Positions 11,450-22,942 of a stretch of DNA of 64,000 bases are shown one piece after another. The DNA is taken from positions 19,352,072 through 19,416,071 of the forward strand of contig NC_084807.1 of assembly GCF_963583255.1 (NCBI RefSeq). Direction: 5' to 3'. A program made the position numbers and the translations under genes. The stretch is from Pyrus communis. Lineage: Eukaryota > Streptophyta > Magnoliopsida > Rosales > Rosaceae. The notes below the pieces were generated by a model, which did no database searches, was not told the DNA's origin, and was given only the letters and a program-made list of their open reading frames with translations. Within the stretch, counting starts at the first letter, position 1. Every line of letters begins with the position of its first letter.

Positions 11450-11825
11450 GATGGTGAGTGGATGGTAAATGAATGCCCACTATGTAGTGGATGTTGTAGG
11501 TGAAGTAAGTGGATGATGTAGGTGAAATGAGTGAGGATTGTAGGTGAAGTAAGTGGATGTTGTGGGTGACATGAGTGGAGATTGTAGGTGAAGTAAGTGG
11601 ATGTTGTAGGTGAAATGAGTGGAGGTTGTAGGTGAAGTAAGTGGATGATGTAGGTGAAATGAGTGGAGATTGTAGGTGAAGTAAATGGATGATGTAGGTG
11701 AAATGAGTGGATGTTGTGGGTGAAATGAGTGGAGATTGTAGGTGAAGTAAGTGGATGATGTAGGTGAAATGAGTGGATGTCGTAGGTGAAATGAGTGGAG
11801 GTTATAGGTGAAGTAAGTGGAGGTT
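11450..11825. repeat. Minisatellite of about 21 bp inside the retroelement
   Basis: About 17 variants of GTGGATGTTGTAGGTGAARTA alternate in two types, one with AAATGA and one with AAGTAA. No stop falls in two minus-strand frames, which read as repeats of HLHHPLTSPT-like phrases; this openness follows from the repeat, not from selection on a protein. Confidence 0.9.
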
Positions 11826-11940
11826 TTTGATTTGTCATTTTGCATCTTCATTTTCCTATATAAGAAAGACCAAATGTATGAGGAATTGTACATCTTCTAC
11901 ATATATCTCTCTTTTATCGTGCACATTGTCCTTGCTGCCG

Positions 11941-12420
11941 CCGCTGTGAGTCTTTGTCGCTGCTGCTTGGAGCTCGTTCCAGTGCGTCACTTTTACCATG
12001 TAGGGTTGTGCAAAAGATTGCAGCGAGTTTATGTTGTGTAATGCCTTTTAGTCATAACTTTCCTCGGTGGTGACGTTGTCGTGCACACTGACCTTGCTAC
12101 TTGCCGTGGGCTCTTTGCCGTTGCTGCTTGGAGCTCGTTCCAATGCGTCACTTTTACCGTGTGGGGTTGTGCAAAAGACTGTAGCGAGTTTATGCTGTGC
12201 AGTGCCTTTTGGTCACAACTTTCCTCGGTGGTGACGTTGCCGTGCCCATTAACCTTGCTGCTTGCCTGGAGCTTGTTCCAGTGCGTCACTTTTACCGTGT
12301 AGGGTTGTGCAAAAGACTACAGCGAGTTTATGCTGTGTAGTGTCTTTTGGTCACAACTTTCCTCGGTGATAACGTTGATGTGCCTCTTGCCGCTACTTGG
12401 AGCTTGTTGCACCGTCGTTG
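11941..12420. repeat. Degenerate tandem repeat, 131-161-bp units
   Basis: GGAGCTYGTTSCA recurs at about 11971, 12132, 12270 and 12401, each time followed or preceded by TTTACCRTGTRGGGTTGTGC and CTTTCCTCGGTGRTRACGTT. About 3.5 units of unequal length. Confidence 0.8.
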
Positions 12421-12539
12421 ATGCACTGTTCGCTGCACACCATTGCACTGTCTGTCGTCTCTCGCTTAAGGAGGGATCAAGTCATGACGTAGTTCAAATG
12501 AGTGATGGTTTTGATGATGATTTTACTGTACACAGTTTA

Positions 12540-12680
12540 TGCTTTTGTGGGCAATGAGCGTTTGTTGTCGCCTTTTACGCTCGTGCAGACAATGAGCTTT
12601 TGGTGCCGTTTGCAGTTTTAGCTCGTGCAGGCAATGAGCGTTTGTTGTCGCCTTTTAGGCTCGTGCGAACAAGGAGCTTT
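12540..12680. repeat. Short tandem repeats (CAATGAGC / GCTCGTGC)
   Basis: Two to three alternating copies of a roughly 40-bp unit containing GTTTGTTGTCGCCTTTTA and GCTCGTGCAGGCAATGAGC. Lies in the pol-less part of the element, downstream of gag. Confidence 0.6.
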
Positions 12681-12942
12681 ATGAATTTGTCAAACGATCT
12701 TGGAGAGGCATTCCTTGCAATTTTCATAGCAAAGAGTCTTGACCGAGTGATTGAAGAAGACTTTGAGGAAGAAATTGCACATCGTGATGGCAACGGACAA
12801 TCTTCATGTCACAATTTCATCATCCTCAACACTTTCATGTAGCTTTGGAGGTTGATGAGAGCTGCTTTGCCCCCTTTCCGATTGGTGAACTTGTGGAGAA
12901 GACGTATGCTTCTTGTGCATTTTTTTTTTTAGTGACATGAGT

Positions 12943-14367
12943 TCATCCTTCAACTTCACTTAACTTGACTGACATGGTTTTGGAGCATGCCCCCAACGGT
13001 TGAGGTGAAGATTTTGAGTCGAAAGAACCAGAAGTGACGGTGGTGTAGTTTGACTTCACCACATCGTCAAGATCTAGCTCGATGATTCCTTTCTGAGCCA
13101 GCTTCATGATGAGATCTTTCAGCACGAAGTACTTTTTCGTCGGATGATTGTTGAAGTGGTGGAGTTTACAGTACCTTGGACTGTTAGTATGATTCATCTC
13201 TTTCGGCCGTCTACACTCAGGTAGGTCGATCACCTTCTTGTCAAGTAAGTCTTTCAACATGGCAACCACATCAGAGTCGGGGAATGGATAAGTCTTCTCC
13301 TCAAGCTCCTTTAAAGTACGTCTACGCATCTCTTGATCACAAAAAGCTTCGGTTTGAATTGCCTTGCCTCGTGTAAAGATTTTGACTGGAGTTGTGTTGA
13401 CCGTCATTGCTTCCTTGGTGGGTTTCCACACAGCCTTATCCACCTTTGGCCCTAAAACTTTGTCGTTTTAGTAGTCGGCGATCGGTTCTTTCTTCCCATG
13501 ATGGGCGATGCTTAACTCCATATCATGGGCGCAGGTGGCTAAATCCTCAAAGGTTCGTGTTTTGATGCCTTGAAGGATGTAGTGTAGTCCCCACTGCATT
13601 CCTTGAACGCACATCTCAATGGCAGAGGTTTCAAAAAGCCGATGTTTGCAATCCAGACTTAATGAACGCCATCTATTGATGTTGTCGACGACAGGTTCAT
13701 CCTTCCACTGTTTTGTACTGGTTAGTTCCAGCATGCTTACAATGCGGCGAGTACTGTAGAAGTGGTTGAGAAATTCCTTTTCTAGCTGATCCCAACTATT
13801 CATAGACTCGGGCTCGAGGTCGGTGTACCAGTCAAAGGCGTTATCTTTTAGCGAACGCACGAACTGTTTGACGAGGTAGTCTCCCTCCGTCCCAGCATTG
13901 TTGCAAGTTTCAATGAAATGGGCGACATGTTGCTTTGGGTTTCCCTTCCCATCAAACTGCATGAATTTTGGCGGTAAATAACCCCTCAACATCTTCAAGG
14001 CGTCAATCTTCTTGGAGTAGGGTTTCGAGTACAACATGGAGATGTGTGAGCTCCCTTCGTACTGTGCCTTGATGGTGTCAGTGATCATCTGCTGCAGCTG
14101 ATGGATAAAAAGAAATCCCATGAGTGTTGCCATTTGGTCTGGCTCCTGCTCTTCTTTGACTTTCTCCACCGGAGGCTCCTCTTCTTCATTAGCACCTCTC
14201 TTTAGTGGATTAACCTTTAGGTCGGGTTTCTCGTCATCTTGTGTCTCCAGTTGGTTGATGAGTGCGGTGATTTGCAAGTCTTTTTCCTCCACAACCCTTG
14301 TGAACCTTGCAATTGCTTCACTCATTTGAGCCAGTTGTTCTTCAACAGAGGTGACGCCGATGGTCAT
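12943..14367 (-). pseudogene. gag: Ty3/gypsy retrotransposon gag, one in-frame stop
   Basis: Starts at a true ATG (14365-14367), 363 bp after the primer site. 475 codons in one frame, interrupted once by TAA at 13468-13470. The N-terminus has a coiled coil ([20 protein letters not shown]) and an acidic linker. The gag core spans about residues 130-290, with the signatures [41 protein letters not shown] and FYSTRR. The C-terminal part has a zinc-knuckle-like CKLHHFNNHPTKK motif whose last metal ligand is tyrosine instead of cysteine. Gag forms the virus-like particle that packages element RNA. The frame ends at 12943 without joining protease or reverse transcriptase, so the element never encoded, or has lost, pol. 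No sequence beyond the single stop disrupts the frame, suggesting fairly recent decay. Confidence 0.85.
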
Positions 14368-14729
14368 GACTTATGCAACCAATAGACACGACTTTCCTTC
14401 AGACATCCAGGGTGCTGATGAAGAACCCCATTGGCCATTTTGGGATGTCATCTTGTGTGCCTCAGCAGCATACTTTGGTGCTCCGAGCAAGGTCAGGTTG
14501 ATGACCGACTTGCACCTTTGATGCTCCTCTTGTTTGCTTAGCTGTATCAACTTTAAAGTGGCATGTTAAGGAGTGATTGTGGCGCCAATGGATGCTCTAT
14601 TCGCGAAGGAAGTTCTCAGGCTTCTTTCCTTGATGGTTGTAAGAACGGCTTGTCCCTTGCTTGATGCCATTGATTTTGGAGGTGTGCTTTAGTTTTCTTG
14701 AACGGAGAAATAGATGACAGATAGAGATT

Positions 14730-14749
14730 GTCCTACTGGGCGTGCCAAA
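14730..14749 (-). other. Primer-binding site of the gag-only element
   Basis: Minus strand TTTGGCACGCCCAGTAGGAC directly follows the LTR end. Nearly the same sequence (TGGCACGTCCAGTGGGACC) is in the same position in the element at 27-37 kb, supporting a shared tRNA primer, which I cannot name with certainty. Confidence 0.65.
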
Positions 14750-14751
14750 TT

Positions 14752-15719
14752 TGTAAACATGAATTTTCCTGACGACGAACGAGACAAGAACACATGTACA
14801 AAGTAATATTTTGTATTAATGATTTTGGGGTTACAATCTCTTTGTAATTTGGTCCTCTAATTCGATCTCTGTAAGATGTTGGTTTGTTGACGTGTTGTTG
14901 ATCCAAGGGCTGTCGAGGCTTGATCTTGGATGAACAGTTGGAAGTTTCTTCAAGGGCCGTCGGGGCTTGATCTTAAAGAACATGGATGAACAGATCGTCA
15001 AGGGCTTTTGGGCTTGATCTTGAAGTTGTTAATCCAAAGGGCCGTTAGGGCTTGATCTTAGGATAAATAGGTGGAAGCTTCTTCAAGGGCCGTCAGGGCT
15101 TGATCTTTGAATAATGGTTGTGCGGATTTCTTCAAGGGTCGTCGGGCTTGATCTTAAAGGTTGATGGATGAGCGGATCTTTAAGGGTTTTTGGGCTTGAT
15201 CTTGAAGAACGGTTAGATGTGTGGATTTGTTGATGTTGTTGATCTAAAGGGCCATTGGGGCTTGATCTTGGGATGAACGGATGAAGAATAATGAACACTT
15301 TCTTCAAGGGCCGTTGGGGCTTGATCTTGAGTTGGTGGAAGTTCTTCAAGGGCCGTCGAGGCTTGATCTTGAAGGAGGATTTGACGAACAATGAAGAGAG
15401 CTTTCTTGATCCTTCGGGATTTTCTTAAGAGCTTTAGAGTTTCAAAGCTTCAAGGTTTTGGTGTGATATCAATTCCCCCCATTCATGAATGCCTTGGCTT
15501 CCTATTTATAGAATTCCAAAGCTTGATTTTTGGATTTAAATAATCAGATAAAATAAATCATTTCTGCTAGGTATTGACACGTGTCTTATTTGATGACTTT
15601 TCTGATTTATTTCGATTTTTCATTGAGTCACACGCTACATGTAAAATTTATGTGACACGTGAACGTTGAAGTTTTATTTATTGGTCAACATTGATTTCAC
15701 CGAAATTTCGATATCTACA
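14752..15719 (-). repeat. 5' LTR of the gag-only element (968 bp)
   Basis: Minus strand begins TGTAGATATCG and ends CATGTTTACA. It contains a TATA box (minus-strand CTATAAATAGG, near 15490-15500) at a suitable place for the start of transcription. Most of the R-U5 part is a minisatellite (14905-15375). No second copy exists in the window. Confidence 0.78.
14905..15375 (-). repeat. Minisatellite inside the LTR
   Basis: About nine to ten units of CAAGGGCCGTCGGGGCTTGA followed by TCTTGAA-like sequence, spaced irregularly (about 40-60 bp) with variants such as GGCCRTTRGGG and GGGTTTTTGGG. Confidence 0.85.
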
Positions 15720-16018
15720 ATAACTTTATAAGCACTGATCATGTAATAATAACTATTAAGCATTGGCCTATGTTCCCTCCACTTAACCAAACATTTTGTC
15801 GGTGCAAACATCACAAATTGAGGTCACTCACTTGTATAGTAGTTTCAGTGTAGACAGAAAAGCATACAAAAGATTTTCATATGTCGGAATTTCAATGGGT
15901 CACAAATACGAAATGTGGGAATACAAGTATATGATAAATGAAAAATACATTATCCAATGTTGTTTTAAGTTGGTATGTGACAAGTTGAAAATTTTATACA
16001 CTGATACATACTAAATTT

Positions 16019-16247
16019 TTTTTTTTTTAAATGAGTTTTTTTTTTTAATTAAAAATGGGGGACAACTGGTGGTAAGCCACAGTTACCCACCCCTTCCAGG
16101 CCTGGAAAGGCTATGGGAATTTCACCCTACCCATGGCCTTAGTGAAACAGACTTAGTAGCTTAGAGCATTGAACCCGAGACCTCACATTATTTTTTTGTT
16201 TATTGGGAAGATGGAGTTCATACCCTTACCACTGGGCCACTTACTGA
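16019..16247 (-). mobile_element. SINE with tRNA-like RNA polymerase III promoter
   Basis: On the minus strand an A box (TGGCCCAGTGG, 16239-16229) is followed about 55 bases later by a B-box-like GGGTTCAATGC (16175-16165). The body continues to a long A run (the T run at 16019-16046 on the plus strand), the expected 3' tail. Upstream is a T/A-rich low-complexity stretch. The family was not identified and a target-site duplication is obscured by the low-complexity flanks. Confidence 0.6.
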
Positions 16248-16529
16248 GGGTTTTTTTTTTATTTTTTATTTTTTTATTTTTTTATTTTTTATTTTTTTTT
16301 AAGATGAGTTGATTCATGATACATTGTTAATAGAGAAAATTTGTAGCTTTGCCATTCAAGATTTAGAAATATAGTCGTTTGAGTCCCGCTAGAGCAATGC
16401 TTTAATTTGAATCCACTTGGGTACAAGGAAAGCCTAGGCTAAGTGCGGGTTGGGCAACCGCCCTGGGCCCAAAAAAATTTGGTGTACCAAATTGTTAGGA
16501 TGACATATTCATATATGTTTTCATAAAAG

Positions 16530-16885
16530 TATAAATTTATAAAATTTAGTTAAATAACCAAGAAGTTTAACCAGAACTAGTGATTGCTGTTGTTTAAAAT
16601 TAACAAGGAGGTTCCCAAGTTCAAAACACTATTAACAAGGAGGTTCCCAAGTTCAAAACACTATGTGTGTTTATTTACTTTTCAATTTTTACGAATTTTT
16701 TTTCATAAGAGTATAAATATATAAAATTTGGTCAAATGATTAAGAGGTTTTACTAGAAATGGTGGTTTATTTTGTTTAAAATTAACAAGGAGGTCTTGGG
16801 TTCAAATCATTATGTGATTTTTTTTTTTCTTTCCAGTTTTTACGAATTTCTTCTTATAAGAGTATAAATTTATAAAATTTGGTTT
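16530..16885. repeat. Diverged tandem repeat, about 2.5 units of 165-190 bp
   Basis: Each unit has AGTATAAATTTATAAAATTT, then a TTAACAAGGAGGT phrase, then GTTCAAA..CACTATGTG and TTTTTACGAATTT. The middle unit has an extra internal copy of ATTAACAAGGAGGTTCCCAA (16596 and 16630). The GGGTTCAAATC near 16798 resembles a B box, so the unit may descend from a SINE. Confidence 0.65.
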
Positions 16886-17004
16886 GAGAGATTATATGAA
16901 TTTCTGTTTGGTTGTTAATTTCTTTTTAATTACTAGCTAGTTGCTATGTGGGTTGTACTTTTTAGAAATTCATTCCAATTCAAGTCTAACCATCAACAAA
17001 GAGT

Positions 17005-17166
17005 AATACTTAGACCAAATTTTTAGACCAAATTTGTAAACCATGTGACGTGTCACCAATAGGAAATAAGCACATTCATCGACACTTAAGTAATAATTCA
17101 ATTATCATCAATCACATCATATAGTCTACAAAATTTGGTTCATAAATTTTGTATCCTTAGCATTAG
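17005..17166. mobile_element. MITE with about 40-bp inverted ends
   Basis: Left AATACTTAGACCAAATTTTT pairs, in reverse complement, with right ATTTGGTTCATAAATTTTGT...CTTAGCATTA. A related sequence starts near 18778 (AATGCTAAAGAAATTAAATT) but is interrupted there by another MITE. Confidence 0.5.
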
Positions 17167-18841
17167 CCTTCAAGAAATTAATGTATGTATGTCTTTACCA
17201 ATACTAGGTTTACTTTAGTGCTAATTCATTGCTTATAATATCAATTAAAGACTCGAAAATATGATTATATTTTTAGTCCCATATTGACAAGGTTAGTAAA
17301 TAAGCAAAAACACCTCACGAGTTACATAAAAACACTTTAAAAGTTCAGATAGAAGGGAAACAACACTCATCATCTATCTACTTATAAGCCTGGGTTTTGT
17401 GGTTCCCTTCTCTCAATACAAAATAAATTAGTTTTTCCGTGCTTGTAAATTATTGAGTTTGAAGTGTTTCTCTAAGTATAATTTTATCAAAGTCTTACGA
17501 GTAAAAATAAATAATTTTTCTTATATATAGTTAGGGCACATTTTTTGAGAGTCACTCCAGACCTCAAAAATCTTAGAACCGGTTCTTCTTGAGTAGTTAA
17601 AATCTTAAAGTAATATAGATAGAAAAACAAATTAAAAGTTATGATTTGATTACAAACCTCCCTTCATTTTGCTTGAAAATTGAAATGAGGGCATCTAACT
17701 TTATAACTAAAATAAGCACAAAGACTGCATGATGGCCTCAAATGAGTTGGTTCATTATCAAACACCAACCCACTTTTGCTTGTTTTATCATGATCAAATC
17801 AGCTCTTATAATTATAAGATCCTTGTTAGGCTGTTATTATGTAATTAAATTAACATCAACCTTGTGGAAGTTCAAAAGTATAAATGATGTTTTCGTTGCA
17901 TCTGAATTTGAATCTCTTTATGCATATTAGAGTAATTTAAAATGTCTTTTTCTCCAAAGAAAATAGTATGTATGCTGCTTTACTGGATCAGTATAATTAA
18001 TAGCTACCTAATCCCAATTAAAAACCTAATAAACAAAACGTGTACAGCTTTTAAGTGACAGTGTTAACCTAAATTATGCATGTCACAGACCATTATACCA
18101 TATGGTTTAATAATGCTGCTGGTACGTCCAATATTGCTTAAAGCTTTTAAAAGACAGAAAAGGACAGCACCATTATTTTCTCGATCTTTTTTTTCCTGTT
18201 GGTTTCACTTACTCCCAGCACTGACTTCCTACACTAGACCAAAACAAAGACCAAGCCTTCAACTTCGATATTTTCAGATCAAAATGAACCAAGAAATGAA
18301 TGGGGTGGAGGCGGAGTTGACGGCTGCGGAGAGGGCAGAGAGTTAGAGGGTGAGGAGGGAGATTAGTGTTATGAATGGACGTGAAAAGATAGATTATGTA
18401 TTATTTGGTTTGGCTTACCTTATGTAATTAAAATGTGCACAACAATACTTGAGTAATCAAATCTGTTTCTCAAATTACATGTCAATATATGTGTCGTTAC
18501 CTTACTTTTAACAATAAATATGACAAAAGTTAATTTAATTTAAACCCATTAAACACTGTCATGTCATTTGACAAATAAAATTAGTGTATGCATTGATACT
18601 CAATTACTTATTAAGGAGCCTTCGCTATTTGACATTCGGGATCTAGCTAGTGGCAGTGTGCCAAATGAAGAAGAGACCAGCTTTCCCTGCCCTAATGTTT
18701 CACCTATAGTATAAATGCAGCTTTAGGAACGTGCTAAAAATAGACATTTAATATTACCCAATGTTAATATAAAGGGTAATGCTAAAGAAATTAAATTTTG
18801 TAAATTAAATTACAGGAAAATTAATAATTGAATTATTATTT
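17167..18841. other. Intergenic, no gene seen
   Basis: AT-rich. A short frame near 18284-18344 (NQEMNGVEAELTAAERAES) is GC-richer than its surroundings but is too short to name. I specifically looked here for the missing first exon of the Rab gene and did not find the P-loop (GDSAVGKS) or DTAGQE motifs. Confidence 0.5.
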
Positions 18842-18962
18842 GGGAATTGTTATTGGCACTCCAAAAAACTCATTCTACACTCCAAAGTTTTTATATTTGA
18901 AAAGAAAAATACACTTGAGAGGAGTGTAGAATGAGATTTTTGAAGTGCCAATAACACTTCCC
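18842..18962. mobile_element. hAT-like MITE, 121 bp
   Basis: Inverted ends of about 42 bp (GGGAATTGTTATTGGCACTC left; GGGAAGTGTTATTGGCACTT on the complement of the right). Flanks TATTATTT and TATTATTC are an 8-bp duplication with one mismatch, the size typical of hAT transposition. The whole element is nearly a hairpin. Confidence 0.75.
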
Positions 18963-19474
18963 TATTATTCATATGTTAATTAAAGTGCTTATTTCTAATT
19001 GTTAATTAACACACTCATTTCTTCTTCCTTTCTATTGGAGGAGGATTCTCTACCCTTTCATCCCCTTCTATTTGAACAGTCACGGTTAAGCCACGTAAAC
19101 ATCTTATATTGATTTTTTTTTTTTTATAAAGATAATAAGATAAAAAATAATATATGAGAGGAGATGATGGAAGGAGATGGAAATAGGAGAGTAGATAATC
19201 CTCTTCGCTTTCTATTTTTGCCCTACATGACAGACATGCATTTGCAAAGCTGCAAAGGGATCTGCATAAATGTTAAACATCCTTGATTTTCTGCTGGTGC
19301 TATAATTATGTACCAGCTGCACCATTAAATGTACGGCAACAATACATTCAAAACTTTACTGATAGATTTAATTTCCAAAAAGAAATTCCTAACAGAATAT
19401 AACCAACTACAATATAATTCTGCGGGACAAATCCATGATTTTTTAAAATTAAATTTCTTTTCTTTTCCTTGTAG

Positions 19475-19918
19475 GTATAGGGCAGTTACAAGTGCATACT
19501 ACAGAGGTGCATTAGGAGCAATGCTGGTGTACGACATCACCAAGAGGCAGACCCTTGATCATGTAGCTAGATGGGTTGAGGAGCTCCGGACCCACGCCGA
19601 CCGATCGTGATCATGCTGATTGGGAACAAGGCCGATCTCGGGGACAAGAGGGATGTGCCCACAGAAGATGCAGTTGAGTTTGCTGAGGAGCAAGGGCTTT
19701 TCTTCTCAGAGACATCAGCCTTCAGTGGTGACAATGTGGACACTGCATTCTTTAGGGTTCTTGAGGAAATATATGGTGTGGTGTCTAAGAAGGCATTGGA
19801 ATGTAGCAATGGGATAAAATCCAATGGGGTTGATCTTAAAGGGACTAAAATTGATGTTATTTATGGGTCTGATTTGGAAATTGGTGAGATGAAGAAACTG
19901 TCTGCTTGCTCTTGTTAA
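19475..19918 (+). pseudogene. RABA4-like Rab GTPase, 3' exon only, frameshifted
   Basis: After an acceptor (CTTTTCCTTGTAG at 19462-19474) the frame encodes [20 protein letters not shown], the switch II to beta-4 region of Rab11/RABA proteins, where RABA genes normally have their intron. At about 19605-19610 the frame shifts: compared with the usual HADRNIVIM-type sequence four bases seem to be missing. It resumes with GNKADL (G4 guanine-binding motif), SETSAF (G5) and a long hypervariable tail ending in CSC, a geranylgeranylation site. RABA4 GTPases act in trans-Golgi/secretory traffic to the cell surface. No exon 1 (P-loop, switch I) was found in the 3.7 kb upstream. Missing exon plus frameshift make it a probable pseudogene, though an assembly error cannot be excluded. 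The RABA4 assignment is by motif recall. Confidence 0.8.
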
Positions 19919-21429
19919 ATTCCAAACGTAGGTCTCATCATATTCTTTTGGGTTTGTACGCCATTTGTATTTATGTATCTTCTATTTGTTTTGTTTTGGG
20001 TAGCTAGGGGAAATGTGTAAAAATGAAAGTACTTTACTACTTGAGTTATAAGTTTTTTCAATTGGCGTTGTGATTGTAATTACTATGACGAGCATTATTG
20101 CAACAACATATGGTATGGTACTTGCCTTACCTCCGAAAATTGTAGCGTGTTTTTGGGTTTGTTCCGTATCATGTAATGGCCAAAAAGATGCTCAATTGTG
20201 GACATCAGCTTCTGAATTGGCATCTTTGCATGACGAAGAACTAACATGGATTGCGTTTACAGATATCGTGACATCGCAATTCAATAATATAATGCTATGT
20301 GTAATTTTCTTTTTACATGACATTATATTATTAGACTAATAAGTTATAATAATTGTAAACTCGTTCTATGTAAGTTGCTTTTTCCTTCTTTATATACACT
20401 CCGCACTTGTTTCGGTTGGTTTGGATCATTGAAGAAATAGTCCTCTGTAGCTAGAATATCAAATGTGAACCCTAGGCAGAAGTAGCATGGGCCATATACT
20501 GGGCCTTTCTTGGTTACGCTAGAAGCAAGGGACGGATATTGGGTTGTTTTGGATCATTGAGACACTTTTTTGGGAGACCTTCCTCAAAGAGTATCAAACG
20601 ACATGTCGTCTCTCAGTGGGATCATTTGGTTTGAACTTGCTTTCGACAAGATGGAACCTAAGATCTTCCACTTACAAGTAAAAGGAAATATCACTAGGCC
20701 GTAGCGGTGCGCATTAGTGGAGCCACGTTAAGGGGTAGCCCACCTTATATTTAGTCACTAATCAGAATTCTCTCGATTTAATTAAATAAAATTATATAGT
20801 ACAATTTACAATCATCTCTTTTTCTTACATCCTCTTTCTCATCCCTTTTGGTACATATACAAGTTTGGATTTGCTTGAATTTCAACACGTATTTGTTTAA
20901 TAACAAAAATTCCAAAGCTAGCTAGCTTATATTGTGAAAAATACAATATCAATTAAGTTTTTTTGTTTAGAAAGATTTAAATCTTCAAGCCAGCTCACCC
21001 GGTGAAAAATTCCTAACTCCGCCATTGACCGTGCGGCATGATTGGGTCATGTTTTACTCCCTTTGTTAGGCTAGAAAATTTATATGTTTGAAAAGATAAA
21101 AAAAATTGCTTACAATTGATATTTTTGGTTAGTGATATTCCAAATTTTTGAAGTGAACTCCTGGCGATTGGGTTTAAGGATAAACTCTGTTGATGAATCA
21201 GGTGGTTGGAGTGCATGGTTGGCATTCAAGGGCACCCAAAACCCATGAGGTTCTTCAGCTTTCTCCTTATGCTTTTGAAGCCAAGTTTAATTCGGTGCGA
21301 CTCGTGGTTCTCTAGGCCAGGTGAGGTTTGGTGGTTTTTTTTGTTTTGAGTCATTTTGTAGGATGCTTTACAGAATCGTTTGGTATTTCAACTACCTTGG
21401 AGGCGAAGCTTACGACCATTAATTATTCA
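19919..21429. other. Intergenic, no gene seen
   Basis: Immediately after the Rab stop the sequence looks like a 3' UTR. From about 20400 to 20780 it may be decayed retrotransposon sequence; no clear family motif was seen. Confidence 0.45.
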
Positions 21430-21660
21430 TGCAGTAAGTATGACTTTGGAGAAGGATGGACATTCTCTTTGGATTGAGTATGATTTTGCATTAATGATGC
21501 ATTTTCTTTATAACTGATCATGCATGTCGGGTTCCTTGGCATTTATCGGTTGCTTGGTCTAACCTTTGCACCATTTTTTCTTCCATTTGGAAACCAGTTT
21601 CTCATATTTATCGTAATGGTAATCAAGTGGTTGATTGTTTAGCAACCTTTGATGTTTATA
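21430..21660 (+). pseudogene. LINE RNase H domain remnant
   Basis: Positions 21531-21647 read VPWHLSVAWSNLCTIFSSIW then KPVSHIYRNGNQVVDCLAT, matching the C-terminal RNase H region of plant LINE polyproteins (pattern VPW.LR..W...SHI.REGNQVAD.LA). Just upstream, in another frame, LWIEYDFAL resembles the preceding WLE.DS..L motif. Frameshifts and stops show it is a dead 5'-truncated copy. No reverse transcriptase motif was found nearby. Confidence 0.6.
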
Positions 21661-22902
21661 TGATGGGCGTTCATTGTGGGATTCTTGCCCTGCAATTGCG
21701 GTTGCATCTTTTGTTCATGATCTTTCGGTTCTTCTGAACATCCACTTCTTTTAAGAGTAGTTTTAACGAATTTCTCATCTTCTAGGTTTAAGTTTCGGTG
21801 TTGCCTTGTTGGTTTGCGTTGGGATCAGTCTTTCTCGCTCTTCCATTTTTCAATTGTGTTTCCATATCCCCTAACTTATTTTACGTTTTAAATTTTGCTT
21901 ATTAATATATTAATAATGTCTTCTTGTGATAATTATTGTGATAATTATTGTGATAATTATGCTGAAGTGAATTTGACATTATTATCTTCTTATTTTTTTT
22001 TTTTAACGAAACTCATCTTTTTCTTATCGTACTATATATGCAAGCCCCATGCTCAGGGCAGTGTTGGTATAGGAAAAACTACACCCATCAAATCTCCTTT
22101 TCTATAAAAAGTTTCCTTTTTGTTTCTTTCTTTAAGCTGGCAAAGTAGACGTTTGTTGGACTTACCCCATGTATGTCCTATCAGGAAAAACAGCCACAGA
22201 CACAATCATCAGCGACGTTGTGGGTAGCGGAAGTATCCTTTCTGAATTCCTTCCATCAATTCCAGCCAATCATCTAATTTAAATCCTTGAAATTTGATTA
22301 AACGGTTAAAGTTAATAACTTTTAAAGAACCCCTTGTTTGTAACAGTTGAATTAAATTTTAAAGATCCGGATTGATTGATTGGATCCGAAAAGGATCCCT
22401 TTCCGTGGGTAGCAACTTTCAAACTATAAAAGCAACAATTTAACATACAACTAACATTATAAGATTAGAAGGCAATCATTTCCCTTTTCAAGTATCATGC
22501 TTAATATATATGATATGAGACTTGCTTAGCTTAGCATTTCATTATGTTACAACTACTATCTGTAGCTTAACAATAATTATCAATTTGTACCGCTAATTGT
22601 AAAACTTTAATTTTCTTTTTGTCGATGGAAGAGAAGAATTCAAGCTTAGCTCTTTCGACGCTGAAAAGAAAAGAGAAAATCATTACCATGCACCTGTATG
22701 ATTACATCTAAATAATTTCAAAAGGCTCTTTTAATTAGGTGGTGTGAGACTGTGTAGGTGGCAAAAGGAATTGGGTTGATCATGCTGTCTGGGCAGTTTG
22801 GTCCACGTCCATACCGGACATACTCCGCAGGAGGCATCCAGCTTTAAAATTATTAATTCATGATAAAAGAAACCAGCTGGACTGACTCGCAACATACCAG
22901 CT

Positions 22903-22942
<40 letters not shown>

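Larger units (their letters stand above)
10173..15719 (-). mobile_element. Gag-only Ty3/gypsy (Tat-like) element with an opposite-strand ORF
   Basis: Read on the minus strand: LTR (14752-15719), primer site (14730-14749), gag (12943-14367), no protease, reverse transcriptase, RNase H or integrase, then repeat-rich DNA and an opposite-strand frame (10576-11217). ATAAC occurs at 10168-10172 and 15720-15724, and the left end starts TGTAAACA like the LTR inner end, so these are taken as the outer limits. Beyond those eight bases the left end is not homologous to the LTR, so a true 3' LTR is missing, replaced or very diverged. Without pol it needs enzymes from another element. Both coding frames have stop codons, so this copy is dead. 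Confidence 0.7.

Noticed and set aside
11817..12557. Cys/Leu/Val-rich plus-strand frames
   Set aside because: They shift frame from one tandem unit to the next and have no counterpart among known proteins.
22741..22840. Possible miRNA precursor
   Set aside because: No convincing hairpin and no known mature miRNA sequence was recognised.
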